From positions 1 to 35,256 of the forward strand of contig JAGVYT010000018.1 in NCBI GenBank assembly GCA_018303115.1: a stretch of DNA of 35,256 bases, written 5' to 3'. Of the stretch, positions 7,394 through 16,353 are shown piece by piece. The translations under genes and the position numbers were made by a program. The notes below the pieces were generated by a model, which worked only from the letters and a program-made list of their open reading frames with translations, was not told the DNA's origin and did not search any database. The DNA is from Candidatus Woesearchaeota archaeon. GTDB taxonomy: Archaea; Nanobdellota; Nanobdellia; Woesearchaeales; UBA10216. Position 1 is the stretch's first letter, and every line of letters begins with the position of its first letter.

Positions 7394-9442
7394 TTATGCC
7401 GCCTTAAGCACTATTGCCCCGCTTGTCTGGTATGCTATTTCAAAAAATCCGGACGTGGCAAGTTCGTTTATTTTATTTACAGTGCGGTTCTGCCCGAATT
7501 TTCTGACTTCTAATCCTCCTATTATCAGGTATTCGTAGCCGTTTCTTTTCATCCATGCTGACATTTCAGCAGGGGTGTCGTCAAGCCCTGTCTCCCTATA
7601 CTTTGCTTCAGCCTCGCACCAGCCGCAGACAAACTTGTCCATTGAGATAACCTGGCCGTCTGTAAAGAACGAAAACACTTTGGTGTCCACCGGCAGGGTT
7701 TTGAGCCAGAGGTAAGCGCTTATCTCCTCATTTGAGGTCCAGAAAGCGCCTGGCGGCCATATTGCTGTGTTAACCTCATACTTCTGCTGGGCTGAAGTTG
7801 CGAATATGCCTGCCAGAACAACTACGGCTATTGCTATCTTAGCTAAAGGAATCATTTTTTTGTCTATCTTAAATAATGGCAAAGCCAGGAATATGCTCCA
7901 AAGCCCTTCAGTGGCGATTAGCGCAACAGGGACTGCAAGCATCATCCAGGTTCTGAATGCAAAAAAGCCTATTGGCAGGTCAAATGTGAGGTTATTGACT
8001 ATTGTGAACGTAAGTAAAAACCACACTAGTGCTGTGAAAAACCAAAGTTTCTCTTTCCATGCTTTAGTGAAGAACATAACCAGTATCATGATTGCAGAAT
8101 AAACAGCCATGAACGCCAGAAAGTTTTGTGTCTGGTAACGTGCAGTGTAAACAAAGATTCCCAGAAGAACGGCAATTAGTATTGCTTTGGTTGGCGTGCT
8201 AAGTCTTTTTATGCTTAGTATCGGCGCTGCAACCAGCCCGGCTATAAGCAGCGCCATCACTGCAATTCCTATTCCAACAGGGTTGTTTATCATGTTTTGC
8301 CCTTTTGCGACAAAAAAGTCGCTGAATGTGTAGGGCCTCGAGGCTGTCCCGCTCCACTTGTAAAAAACTTTTAAGAATGCATTTACTAATTTTGCGAAAA
8401 TGCTCGCGCTTTCAGTAGTCAGGGTTGGCCCTCCAATTTCCACGGCTGAAGTCACAACCCCCCCCATGAACGACTTGCCGTGGAATCCCCACCAGCTTAA
8501 TGAAGCCGTCATTCCGCCAATTGCGGATGTTGCATAAGCTTTCCAGTCTCTTTCTGCCAGAAATTTTATGAAAAGATAAATGATTATCATTAAAAACAGG
8601 GTTAACGTGCTTGTTGGGTGGGAAACAAGCAGCCCGCCTATTGCTATGGCCGCAATCCACTTCCACCTTTTATCATGCTTTATTCTTTCAAGGGCGTAAA
8701 GCGCAGGGAAGAATGCCGTCATTGCGAGTGCAGGCGCCCATATGAAATGGCTCATGTAGGCTGGGACTGCCGCCAGGACAGCTGTTGCAAACAATGCCTT
8801 GTTTCTGTTGCCAATGAACTCTGCTGCAAAGAAGTAAAAGTAAATCAGGCTTAGCGAGATTATGAGCGCGTTAAAGAATTTGATTGTCCAGTAAATCGAG
8901 TTTTCTGTCTGGTGCATCAGCCCAAATATGAAATCATAGCTTGGCGGATAGGGGTTCATGTAGGCAAAGCCCCTGTATTCAGATGCCCGGAATGTCTTCT
9001 CAACTGCGATATACTTTACCCCTTCGGCATGGCTCCATGGGTCGTCGTCCTCAAGGTAAGGGTAGGAGAACGAGCCTGACGCATACATGTAAAAGCTCGC
9101 TAAAAATATGATAATTGCCGGCAGTATGTTAATGTCGGATTTTTTTATCCTTAATCTAATCTGCTGCAGGCTGCTGCTGACAGTTTTAAAATTCTTGGAA
9201 AGGTAAAAAGCAGGGGCTGCAAGGGCTAATGCCAAAAATATTCTCCAGTCAAGGGGGATTCTTGCAATGTTCAGGATTATGGCTGTTATCATCAGGAATG
9301 CAGCCCCTATCCCTGTACGCATCATCTGTCTTTCAAGAAAATTGCCGGCTTCTTTTGCCTTTGCAAGCTTCACTGCTGCAAGCCCAAACCCCCAAAAGTA
9401 CAAGAAAAACAGCGATACTGATGTTAGCCACATTTTATTCAC
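7394..9442 (-). CDS. Large GT-C-like polytopic membrane protein
   Basis: 682 aa, many TM segments, first-loop acidic motif SYPYLEDDDPWSHAEGVKYIA. Confidence 0.75.
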   Translation of the reverse strand: MNKMWLTSVSLFFLYFWGFGLAAVKLAKAKEAGNFLERQMMRTGIGAAFLMITAIILNIARIPLDWRIFLALALAAPAFYLSKNFKTVSSSLQQIRLRIKKSDINILPAIIIFLASFYMYASGSFSYPYLEDDDPWSHAEGVKYIAVEKTFRASEYRGFAYMNPYPPSYDFIFGLMHQTENSIYWTIKFFNALIISLSLIYFYFFAAEFIGNRNKALFATAVLAAVPAYMSHFIWAPALAMTAFFPALYALERIKHDKRWKWIAAIAIGGLLVSHPTSTLTLFLMIIIYLFIKFLAERDWKAYATSAIGGMTASLSWWGFHGKSFMGGVVTSAVEIGGPTLTTESASIFAKLVNAFLKVFYKWSGTASRPYTFSDFFVAKGQNMINNPVGIGIAVMALLIAGLVAAPILSIKRLSTPTKAILIAVLLGIFVYTARYQTQNFLAFMAVYSAIMILVMFFTKAWKEKLWFFTALVWFLLTFTIVNNLTFDLPIGFFAFRTWMMLAVPVALIATEGLWSIFLALPLFKIDKKMIPLAKIAIAVVVLAGIFATSAQQKYEVNTAIWPPGAFWTSNEEISAYLWLKTLPVDTKVFSFFTDGQVISMDKFVCGWCEAEAKYRETGLDDTPAEMSAWMKRNGYEYLIIGGLEVRKFGQNRTVNKINELATSGFFEIAYQTSGAIVLKAA

Positions 9443-9480
9443 GCATATTCTGAGGCTTATTTAAAGTTTATCCATGAGCT

Positions 9481-9539
9481 TGGTTAAGGCGGGGAAAATT
9501 CAGCCGCATGACGGCAAATAAGGTAATCGAGCAGGGACT
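9481..9539. repeat. 59-bp dispersed repeat, copy 1
   Basis: tggttaaggcggggaaaattcagccgcatgacggcaaataaggtaatcgagcaggga; second copy at 24975-25033. Confidence 0.8.
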
Positions 9540-9600
9540 TTTCAATGACGCCCATATGAAGAAAACCTTTAAATAACAACTGTCAAGTTGCTTTTGTAAC

Positions 9601-10317
9601 TTGAAAAGGCTTGTCAGCGTTATTATTCCTGGATACAATGAGGCATCTGTCGTTGCCGGCACTGTTTCTGTTGTAGAGCGGGCAATGCGCCTCCTTAAGA
9701 GGCCTTTCGAGATTCTCATTGTTGATGACGGCTCAAAAGACTTGACTCCTGTTATTCTGGAGAGGCTTGCCAAGAAGTACAAAAACCTTCGCTTTGTTTC
9801 CTACAAGGACGGCCCTTCAAGGAGGGAGAATCTTGCAAAGTCTTTTAAGCTTTTAAGGGGTGGGTATGTTCTTCTTCTTGACATGGACCTTTCGCTTGAC
9901 ATCAGCCATTTGAAGGATATGCTTTACTGGCTTGAGCAGGGTTATGGCATGGTCATAGTGAACCGCTACCACAAACAGTCACGTATCAGGAGGCATCTGA
10001 AAAGGTACATTGTGAGCAAGCTCTACAATGCCTTTATCAGGCTGCTGTTCAGGACAGGATACCATGACAACATATGCGGCTTCAAGGCGTTTAAGCGCGA
10101 TGTGATAGCAAAGCTTGTTGCGCAGGCTGGTATTGATGAGACAAGGAAGAGGAGCGTTTTCTGGGATACGCAGATTCTTATCCTGGCCGTTAGGAACGCT
10201 GTTCCCATAAAGGAAATCCCTGTTTGCTGGACTGAGGGCAAGAGTTCAGCCCTGAGTTTCAGCAAGGAAATCAGCATGCTCCCTTACATTGTGAGATTCT
10301 GGTTGCGCAAGAATTAA
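9601..10317 (+). CDS. Family 2 glycosyltransferase (TTG start)
   Basis: KRLVSVIIPGYNEASVVAGT, ILIVDDGSKDLT, YVLLLDMDLSLD; TATA-like ctttaaataa upstream. Confidence 0.88.
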   Translation: MKRLVSVIIPGYNEASVVAGTVSVVERAMRLLKRPFEILIVDDGSKDLTPVILERLAKKYKNLRFVSYKDGPSRRENLAKSFKLLRGGYVLLLDMDLSLDISHLKDMLYWLEQGYGMVIVNRYHKQSRIRRHLKRYIVSKLYNAFIRLLFRTGYHDNICGFKAFKRDVIAKLVAQAGIDETRKRSVFWDTQILILAVRNAVPIKEIPVCWTEGKSSALSFSKEISMLPYIVRFWLRKN

Positions 10318-11222
10318 GGCTTAGCAGCTTTTCCGTTGTTGTCAATTGATTCCTGGCAGGCCTCCAGAACCCTTACCACTTTTAGTCCTTCCTCTCCATC
10401 TGTAAGCGGCTTTTTGTTGTTCTCAACGCAGTCAATGAAATGCTTCAGCTCCTCTGTCAAGGGCAGTGCATCGCTAAGTTCAATAACCTGCTCTGTTTCA
10501 TTATGGTATTTTAGTTCCTTTGCGTAGTCGTCATAAAACGCGGACATTTTTTCCCCGACTACAATAAGCTTGCGCTGCCTTAGCGGGCAAACCCAGCTTC
10601 CAAAGCACGTTGCAAAAACGCCATTGAATTTCATGTCTACCGTTACCTTGTCTTTATCCCCGTTGGCGCTTACGCTTTCAGGGTAGCCTCCGAGCAGGTA
10701 AGGCAGAATCGTTAAGTCGTGCGGTATGAAATCCCATAAAACGGCAGTGTCCTTTCTGGGCGAGTTGTTGGTTGCTGTTGTCTGGACATACCTTATCTTT
10801 CCAAACACGCCTGCATCAATGCCCTCTTTTATTTTCTGTATTCCCGGGCTGAATCGGTGTATGTGCCCGACCATCAGTGTTTTTTTTCTTTTACCTGCCA
10901 GCTTGACAAGCTCCTCGGCTTCCCTGCTGTTTAATGTAAACGGTTTTTCCACAAGAACGTGCTTGCCCGCCTCCAGCGAGTCCTTGGTGATGCGGTAGTG
11001 CGTGGAGTCTGGAGTGGCTATTGCCACCGCCTCTATTTCATTGTCGCTTAGAATATCCCTGTAATCCGTAGTGGTTTGGGCTTTCACATTGGCCTTTTCA
11101 ATCGCTTTCTTCAGGCTGCTTTCGTCAGCCGCGCAAACCCATTTGGCATTGACGCCCAGCTCACTGAATGCCTTCAGGTAATTTGTTCCCCACCTTCCTG
11201 CTCCTATGATGCCGAGGTTCAT
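10314..11222 (-). CDS. Gfo/Idh/MocA-family oxidoreductase
   Basis: MNLGIIGAGRWGTNYLKAFSEL, AVAIATPDSTHYRITKDSLEAGKHVLVEKPFTLNSREAEELV. Confidence 0.95.
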   Translation of the reverse strand: MNLGIIGAGRWGTNYLKAFSELGVNAKWVCAADESSLKKAIEKANVKAQTTTDYRDILSDNEIEAVAIATPDSTHYRITKDSLEAGKHVLVEKPFTLNSREAEELVKLAGKRKKTLMVGHIHRFSPGIQKIKEGIDAGVFGKIRYVQTTATNNSPRKDTAVLWDFIPHDLTILPYLLGGYPESVSANGDKDKVTVDMKFNGVFATCFGSWVCPLRQRKLIVVGEKMSAFYDDYAKELKYHNETEQVIELSDALPLTEELKHFIDCVENNKKPLTDGEEGLKVVRVLEACQESIDNNGKAAKP

Positions 11223-11300
11223 GCAATTCTCGAATCAGGGCTCTTATATAAACATTGCTTTCAGCAAATTTTATAAACACCCCTCTTTTAACTTTTTTTT

Positions 11301-12515
11301 ATGGAATGCAGGATTTGCGGTAGCGAGACCGAAAGCTTCCTTTCGCTGGGCGAGACTCCGCTGGCAAATAGTTACGTTGCTGTGGCTGATTTGGGCAGGA
11401 CTGAGCCCGAGTTTCCACTTGAATTGTCGTTCTGCCAAACATGCAGCGTTGTGCAGCTTACACACACTGCGCCTCCCGAGATGATGTTTAAGCATTACCT
11501 TTACGTTACTTCCACGTCAAACACTTTCAGGCAGCACTTTACTAAATACGCTGAAGACGTGGCAAAGGAGTTTAATCTCAATGAAAATTCCCTGGCAGTT
11601 GACATAGGCAGCAATGACGGACTCCTTCTAAAAGGATTTCAAAAGTTTGGGGTTAAAACAATAGGGGTTGAGCCTGCTTCCAATGTTGCCAAGATTGCCG
11701 AAGAAGATGGTGTTGAGACAATCAACGCCTTCTTTAACTGGAATGTCGCTGCTCAGATAATTGATTCAAAAGGGCAGGCCGATGTTGTTACCGCTAATAA
11801 CGTCTTTGCCCACACTGATACCATAAAGGATATTGTGAAAAATGTTCGCAAGCTTCTGAAGGATGACGGAATTTTTATTATAGAGGTAGCTTACCTTGTT
11901 GACATGCTTGAGCAGATGACTTTTGATGCAGTATACCATGAACACCTTTTTTACTATTCACTGACAGCACTGAAGTATTTCTTTGAGGATAATGGGATGA
12001 GTATTTTCAAGGTGCAGCACGTTTCCAGTCATGGAGGCTCTTTAAGGGTCTTTGTTGAAAAGCAGGAGTCCGGCCGTCAAGTTGATTCTTCCGTAGCTGA
12101 GATGCTTGGGAAGGAAAAAGGGCTTGTGGACAGCATCAGAACGTATAAGAAATTTGCAGCTGAAGTTTATGATAACAAAGAAAAGCTTGTGAAAGTTCTT
12201 AAGGAGCTGAAGGGCCATGGCAAGTCAATTGCCGGCTATGGTGCTCCTGCAAAGGCAACAACACTTCTTAGTTTTTGTGGTATTGGAAAAGAAGTTATTG
12301 ACTTTATTGTGGACGATTCCCCGCTTAAGCAGGGCCTGTTCATGCCAGGCTCCCATATTCCAGTTGTCGGCCCTGAAATGCTGGAAAAAAAGCGGCCTGA
12401 TTATATCCTGATTTTGGCATGGAACTTTGCTGATGAGATTATGAAGCGCTGTTCAGAAGTTGTTTCGGGTAAAACAAAATTCATAGTGCCTGTTCCTGAG
12501 CCAAGAATTATGTAG
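11301..12515 (+). CDS. SAM-dependent sugar C-methyltransferase-like protein with N-terminal Zn-binding domain
   Basis: CRICGSETESFLSLGETPLANSY...LSFCQTCSVVQLTH, AVDIGSNDGLLLKGF, EVAYLVDMLEQMTFDAVYHEHLFYYSLTAL, SIAGYGAPAKATTLL. Confidence 0.9.
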   Translation: MECRICGSETESFLSLGETPLANSYVAVADLGRTEPEFPLELSFCQTCSVVQLTHTAPPEMMFKHYLYVTSTSNTFRQHFTKYAEDVAKEFNLNENSLAVDIGSNDGLLLKGFQKFGVKTIGVEPASNVAKIAEEDGVETINAFFNWNVAAQIIDSKGQADVVTANNVFAHTDTIKDIVKNVRKLLKDDGIFIIEVAYLVDMLEQMTFDAVYHEHLFYYSLTALKYFFEDNGMSIFKVQHVSSHGGSLRVFVEKQESGRQVDSSVAEMLGKEKGLVDSIRTYKKFAAEVYDNKEKLVKVLKELKGHGKSIAGYGAPAKATTLLSFCGIGKEVIDFIVDDSPLKQGLFMPGSHIPVVGPEMLEKKRPDYILILAWNFADEIMKRCSEVVSGKTKFIVPVPEPRIM

Positions 12516-13599
12516 TCCTTAGCGACTTCACCAGCGGGGATTTTATTTTGTATTCTTCGATAGCCCATTCTATGAATCTTTTGATTCCTGTTTTTAAATC
12601 AACTTTTGGCTCATAGCCGAGCTTCCTTATCTTTGTCAACTCAGGGCATCTCCTTTTTGGGTCTCCTGTCGTGTAAGCATCGTTCAATCCGGAAGTTTTT
12701 TCTATCTGCACTTTGTTGTCAAAGATTTCAGCCATAACCTTTGCAAGGTTCTCCATGCTTATCTCGTTATCTTCGTTGCCTACGTTAAACGGCTCTCCGT
12801 TTAGGTTGTCTGCAAGCAGGACTTTGAAAAACCCTGTCATTGCATCGCTTACATAGCAGAAAGTCCTTGTGTTGTCGCCTTCACCGTAAACAGGTATTGG
12901 CTCTCCGTTGAATATTTTGGCTACAAAGTTTGGTATGACCCTGTAATCATCCATCCTCATGCCAGGGCCGTAGATGTTAAATGGCCTTATCATTTTTACA
13001 GGCACTTTGTGCATCTCAAAATACGCCCTGCAGAACGTTTCCCCAAGTCTTTTGGACTCGTCGTAATTGGACCTTGGCCCTATGCACGAAACGTTTCCGT
13101 TATAGCCTTCGGGTGTTGGAACAAATTTCGGCTCAGGGTCGCCGTACACTTCGCTTGAGCTGAAGAATAGCATGCTTTTTACATTCTTCTCTTTGGCAAG
13201 CTCAAGCATGTTTTTTGTTCCCAAAGTGCCTACGTCAATTGTTTCTATTTTGTATTTCCTGTAGAATCTTGGCGATGCTATGCCTGCCAGGTGTATCAGG
13301 TAGTCAATATCCTCTTCAACTTTTAATGGCTCCTTGACATCGTGCTTTATTGCCTTGAAATTAGGCCCCTCCTTGACTCTGTAGCTTACTCCTGTTATGA
13401 AATTGTCGGCAGAAATCGCCCTGCACGGCTTTTCCAGCACGTTTTTGTTCAGGAACTCAATTGTCAGAAGGAAGTAATTGCCCAAGAACCCTGCCCCGCC
13501 TGTTATCAGGAGTGTTTTGCCGCTTAGCTTGCCTGCATTTGTCCCTATGCCTGCTGCAATGTTCTTGACGTCCTCGTCTATTATCTTGCTTGCCATCAT
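12508..13599 (-). CDS. NAD-dependent epimerase/dehydratase (UDP-glucuronate decarboxylase-like SDR)
   Basis: LLITGGAGFLGNYF, IHLAGIASPRFY, FFSSSEVYGDP, RSNYDESKRLGETFCRAY, RPFNIYGPGMR. Confidence 0.92.
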   Translation of the reverse strand: MMASKIIDEDVKNIAAGIGTNAGKLSGKTLLITGGAGFLGNYFLLTIEFLNKNVLEKPCRAISADNFITGVSYRVKEGPNFKAIKHDVKEPLKVEEDIDYLIHLAGIASPRFYRKYKIETIDVGTLGTKNMLELAKEKNVKSMLFFSSSEVYGDPEPKFVPTPEGYNGNVSCIGPRSNYDESKRLGETFCRAYFEMHKVPVKMIRPFNIYGPGMRMDDYRVIPNFVAKIFNGEPIPVYGEGDNTRTFCYVSDAMTGFFKVLLADNLNGEPFNVGNEDNEISMENLAKVMAEIFDNKVQIEKTSGLNDAYTTGDPKRRCPELTKIRKLGYEPKVDLKTGIKRFIEWAIEEYKIKSPLVKSLRTT

Positions 13600-13994
13600 A
13601 TCAGCTTATATTTTTTTGTGTGTTTTTCATAATCTTTTGGGTCTCTTGAGGCTGTTGTTAGGTTGAGCATGGCGGAGTCCTTTAAAAACCTCATGGCATG
13701 CGCTACCATTGGGGGTGTGATGACAAGGTCTCCAGGTTCAACTGTTATTTTCTCTGTCTCCGCATTTTCTTTATTCAAGTCCTTTGAAATGCTCTCGTAC
13801 CTTCCGCTTATGAGGTAAACATGCTGGGTTTGTTCAGGATGATAATGGTTGGCTCTGATGCTGCCTGCTTTTGAGGTTATTATTGCCACGTGGTTTATTG
13901 GCTCTTCAAGAATGTTTGAAATTGCCCCCCGTTCATCAGAAAACTCAACACCGATTTTCTTTATTGTTTCATTCATTTCCCTGAATTTGCCCAT
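13596..13994 (-). CDS. Cupin / sugar epimerase-like protein
   Basis: SDERGAISNIL, GSIRANHYHPEQTQHVYLISGRYE, VEPGDLVITPPMVAHAM; overlaps the next gene by 4 bp. Confidence 0.8.
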   Translation of the reverse strand: MGKFREMNETIKKIGVEFSDERGAISNILEEPINHVAIITSKAGSIRANHYHPEQTQHVYLISGRYESISKDLNKENAETEKITVEPGDLVITPPMVAHAMRFLKDSAMLNLTTASRDPKDYEKHTKKYKLI

Positions 13995-14026
13995 GCCAGC
14001 TTCTTCTTAAATTTTTCTATTGCCTT

Positions 14027-14130
14027 GGTCCTGTCCTAAATCCTGTTCGTGTAGCTACTGCATACCCTCAAACCTGTTCTCCAAAACTTCTATGACCACT
14101 CTATGGCTCACATACGGCAGAGCAGGAGGG
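14027..14130. repeat. 104-bp repeat, copy 1 (truncated element end)
   Basis: 99/104 identical by eye to the reverse complement of 27015-27118; begins with terminus-like ggtcctgtcctaaatc and enters the 3' end of the 14108-16336 CDS. Confidence 0.88.
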
Positions 14131-16336
14131 TTGACTGCTTGCCCTGTATTGTGATTTTGTGCTGTCCTGCGCTGGTTTTTACCGCTATGGTGTTTATGGC
14201 AGTCTTCCAGTAATCAGTTTCCTTGCCGTCTATCTTTACGTATAGCCTGCCATGCGCATAGCTGAGCTGGAGGAATGCGTCATCGCTTATATTGTATTCT
14301 ATCTCAACCTTGTTTGCGCTTGTCTTTACGTTCTTTACGTCCAGCTCCGGTTCCTTGCCTGTTATCATTTCGTTATTGCTTTCTTTTACCAGTATCTGTC
14401 CGGCAGTCCCTTTTTTAACGTCAAGCCGCATTGAATCTATGATTTGGTCTGTTTCGCTTGAATCTATGGCCCTTTCCTCGAAAAGCGGCCTTAAGTTCCA
14501 TCCTTCAAGCTTCTCCAGTGAAGGCTCGTAAGTTATCATGGTTTTTTGCTTTGAGGCTATTATTGGGGAGTGTTGAAGCTCTATGGCTTGCAGGCCGCGT
14601 TCAATTCCTGTGCTGCCTCTTTTTTCTGCAAAAACATCTTTTGGATTCCTGCCTGTTTGCTCGTTGTGGACTATTGCGTATTTTACCCCAAGAAGGTAAA
14701 ATCCTTTTATTGTTTGTTCTGAGAAGTTCTGCTGAAGGTCATAAAATTCCTGTGCTGCCCTGTTTGATATCGCGGCTGCGTATGGCAGGCTTCTCGGCGC
14801 GCTTTCTATGACCGGGCCGAAGACTGTTTCAGCTTTGTTGTTTATGTAACCAAGTGCAGGCCAGAAAGTGTTCCTGTCTGTTGATAAATCAATTATCCTT
14901 TCGCCGTCGCTTGATTTTATTTCGTCATAGAAGCCCTTGCTGTAGCTGAAGTCTGGGTAGCCGAGCTGCATTGTTGCCGGAACCATGTCAACTGCCATTA
15001 TTATCCCTATAACCAGCAGAAGTTTTGTGTTGTCCACATTTAATTTTCTGCTTAAATACATAAAGCCGTATCCTGCGCTTATTCCTAGCAGAAGCAGCAT
15101 GGCAGGGGCATGCCTTGTTGTTTGCATGGTAAGCAGCATTACTGCCGCTATCGTGGCTGCCGCTATTGCCGTTTTTCCTGTTTTTACAAGGTAGAATAGC
15201 CCCAAAGCGCTCAAAGCCAAGGCGCTTATTCCGAGGTAATAAATCTGCCTGAGCCCCCATTTTCCAGGCCACAGGACAGCATCCCTTATTACAGACGGCT
15301 CTGGAGCATGCAGCCTGAACACGTCAAGGGCCTTGCTTGTGCCGCTTGCTTCCCCTCCTTCTGCAATCATCGGCACAGCCCAGAATGACGCCAGCACAAA
15401 CGCAAGGGCAAAACTGATTACAAGCTCTACTGCGAGTTTCTTGTCTTTTTCAAGCGCTTTTAATAAAGCGTAAAGCGCAAATATTGCAAGAATGAACACA
15501 GCGTTTGCAGGGTGGTTGAAGACAAGCAGCGCAGACGTTATTGCTATAAGCGCTACGGATTTATTAATGCCGAGTTTTTTGTTTAATCTCAGTTCGTAAA
15601 TGAGAAACAAAAGCGGAATCAGGAAGTAAGTCAGGGACGTAAAGCTTCTGCCAATCATAACCTTTGCGATATGTTCAAAGCTGAGTCCGTAGACCAGTGC
15701 TGCTATTATTGCTGCCTTGCCGTTCTTAGTTGCAGTCTTAACAAACTTGTAAGCCAGCAGGGCACTGCCTATGTGCAGGAGGAGGAACAGGAGCTTGTTT
15801 GTCCAGTCTATTCCTATGAACAGGTTGACTATTCCTGAAACCAAGAAGTATAGCCAGCCGTAAAATGCAAAAACGCTTGCGCCCATGTGCCAGTAAAAAG
15901 CAGTAGTCGGGATGCTCAGCGACCCTATTGCCTGTTTCATGTATATTGTCAGTGCAGAAAAGTGCATTGCATCTCCAAGAAAAACATTGCCGGATGAGAG
16001 GTAAGGGAGCGCCCCGAGCGCCACTGTAGCAGCGACTATCACCCATTCCTTTTTTCTGTCTTCAAGGTATCTGTATAGCTTTGCAAAATAGTTTTTTCTT
16101 AGTTCAATTAAAACTATGGTTGCAGAGGTGATTGCCAGTAACGCAGATGCTGCCAATAAGGTTGCGATGCTGCAGCTGTTTAATGCGTTAATAACAGAAG
16201 TGAAAGAGGTTAAGCCGCTTACCCCTTCATTTTCTAAAACACAATTCCTTAATCCTGGAAGAACGGCTAACTGCAAGTAAAAAAATGCAAAAACCCAGAT
16301 GGCGGCCGCAAAATAACAATATTTAAAAAACTTCAT
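14108..16336 (-). CDS. Large GT-C-like polytopic membrane protein
   Basis: 742 aa, many TM segments, loop motif GNVFLGDAMHFSALTIYMKQ; soluble C-terminal domain. Confidence 0.75.
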   Translation of the reverse strand: MKFFKYCYFAAAIWVFAFFYLQLAVLPGLRNCVLENEGVSGLTSFTSVINALNSCSIATLLAASALLAITSATIVLIELRKNYFAKLYRYLEDRKKEWVIVAATVALGALPYLSSGNVFLGDAMHFSALTIYMKQAIGSLSIPTTAFYWHMGASVFAFYGWLYFLVSGIVNLFIGIDWTNKLLFLLLHIGSALLAYKFVKTATKNGKAAIIAALVYGLSFEHIAKVMIGRSFTSLTYFLIPLLFLIYELRLNKKLGINKSVALIAITSALLVFNHPANAVFILAIFALYALLKALEKDKKLAVELVISFALAFVLASFWAVPMIAEGGEASGTSKALDVFRLHAPEPSVIRDAVLWPGKWGLRQIYYLGISALALSALGLFYLVKTGKTAIAAATIAAVMLLTMQTTRHAPAMLLLLGISAGYGFMYLSRKLNVDNTKLLLVIGIIMAVDMVPATMQLGYPDFSYSKGFYDEIKSSDGERIIDLSTDRNTFWPALGYINNKAETVFGPVIESAPRSLPYAAAISNRAAQEFYDLQQNFSEQTIKGFYLLGVKYAIVHNEQTGRNPKDVFAEKRGSTGIERGLQAIELQHSPIIASKQKTMITYEPSLEKLEGWNLRPLFEERAIDSSETDQIIDSMRLDVKKGTAGQILVKESNNEMITGKEPELDVKNVKTSANKVEIEYNISDDAFLQLSYAHGRLYVKIDGKETDYWKTAINTIAVKTSAGQHKITIQGKQSTLLLCRM
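16320..16330 (+). promoter_or_regulatory. TATA box for the 16354 gene, inside the opposite gene's first codons
   Basis: tatttaaaaaa about 29 nt upstream of ATG 16354. Confidence 0.55.
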
Positions 16337-16353
16337 CTTTTCCGGATAACCTT

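Noticed and set aside
7767-8102. Antisense ORFs inside the large membrane protein genes (also e.g. 14458-14811, 20427-20891, 23370-23765, 26286-26864)
   Set aside because: Overlap strongly supported CDSs on the opposite strand and show no domain-like sequence; typical shadow ORFs.
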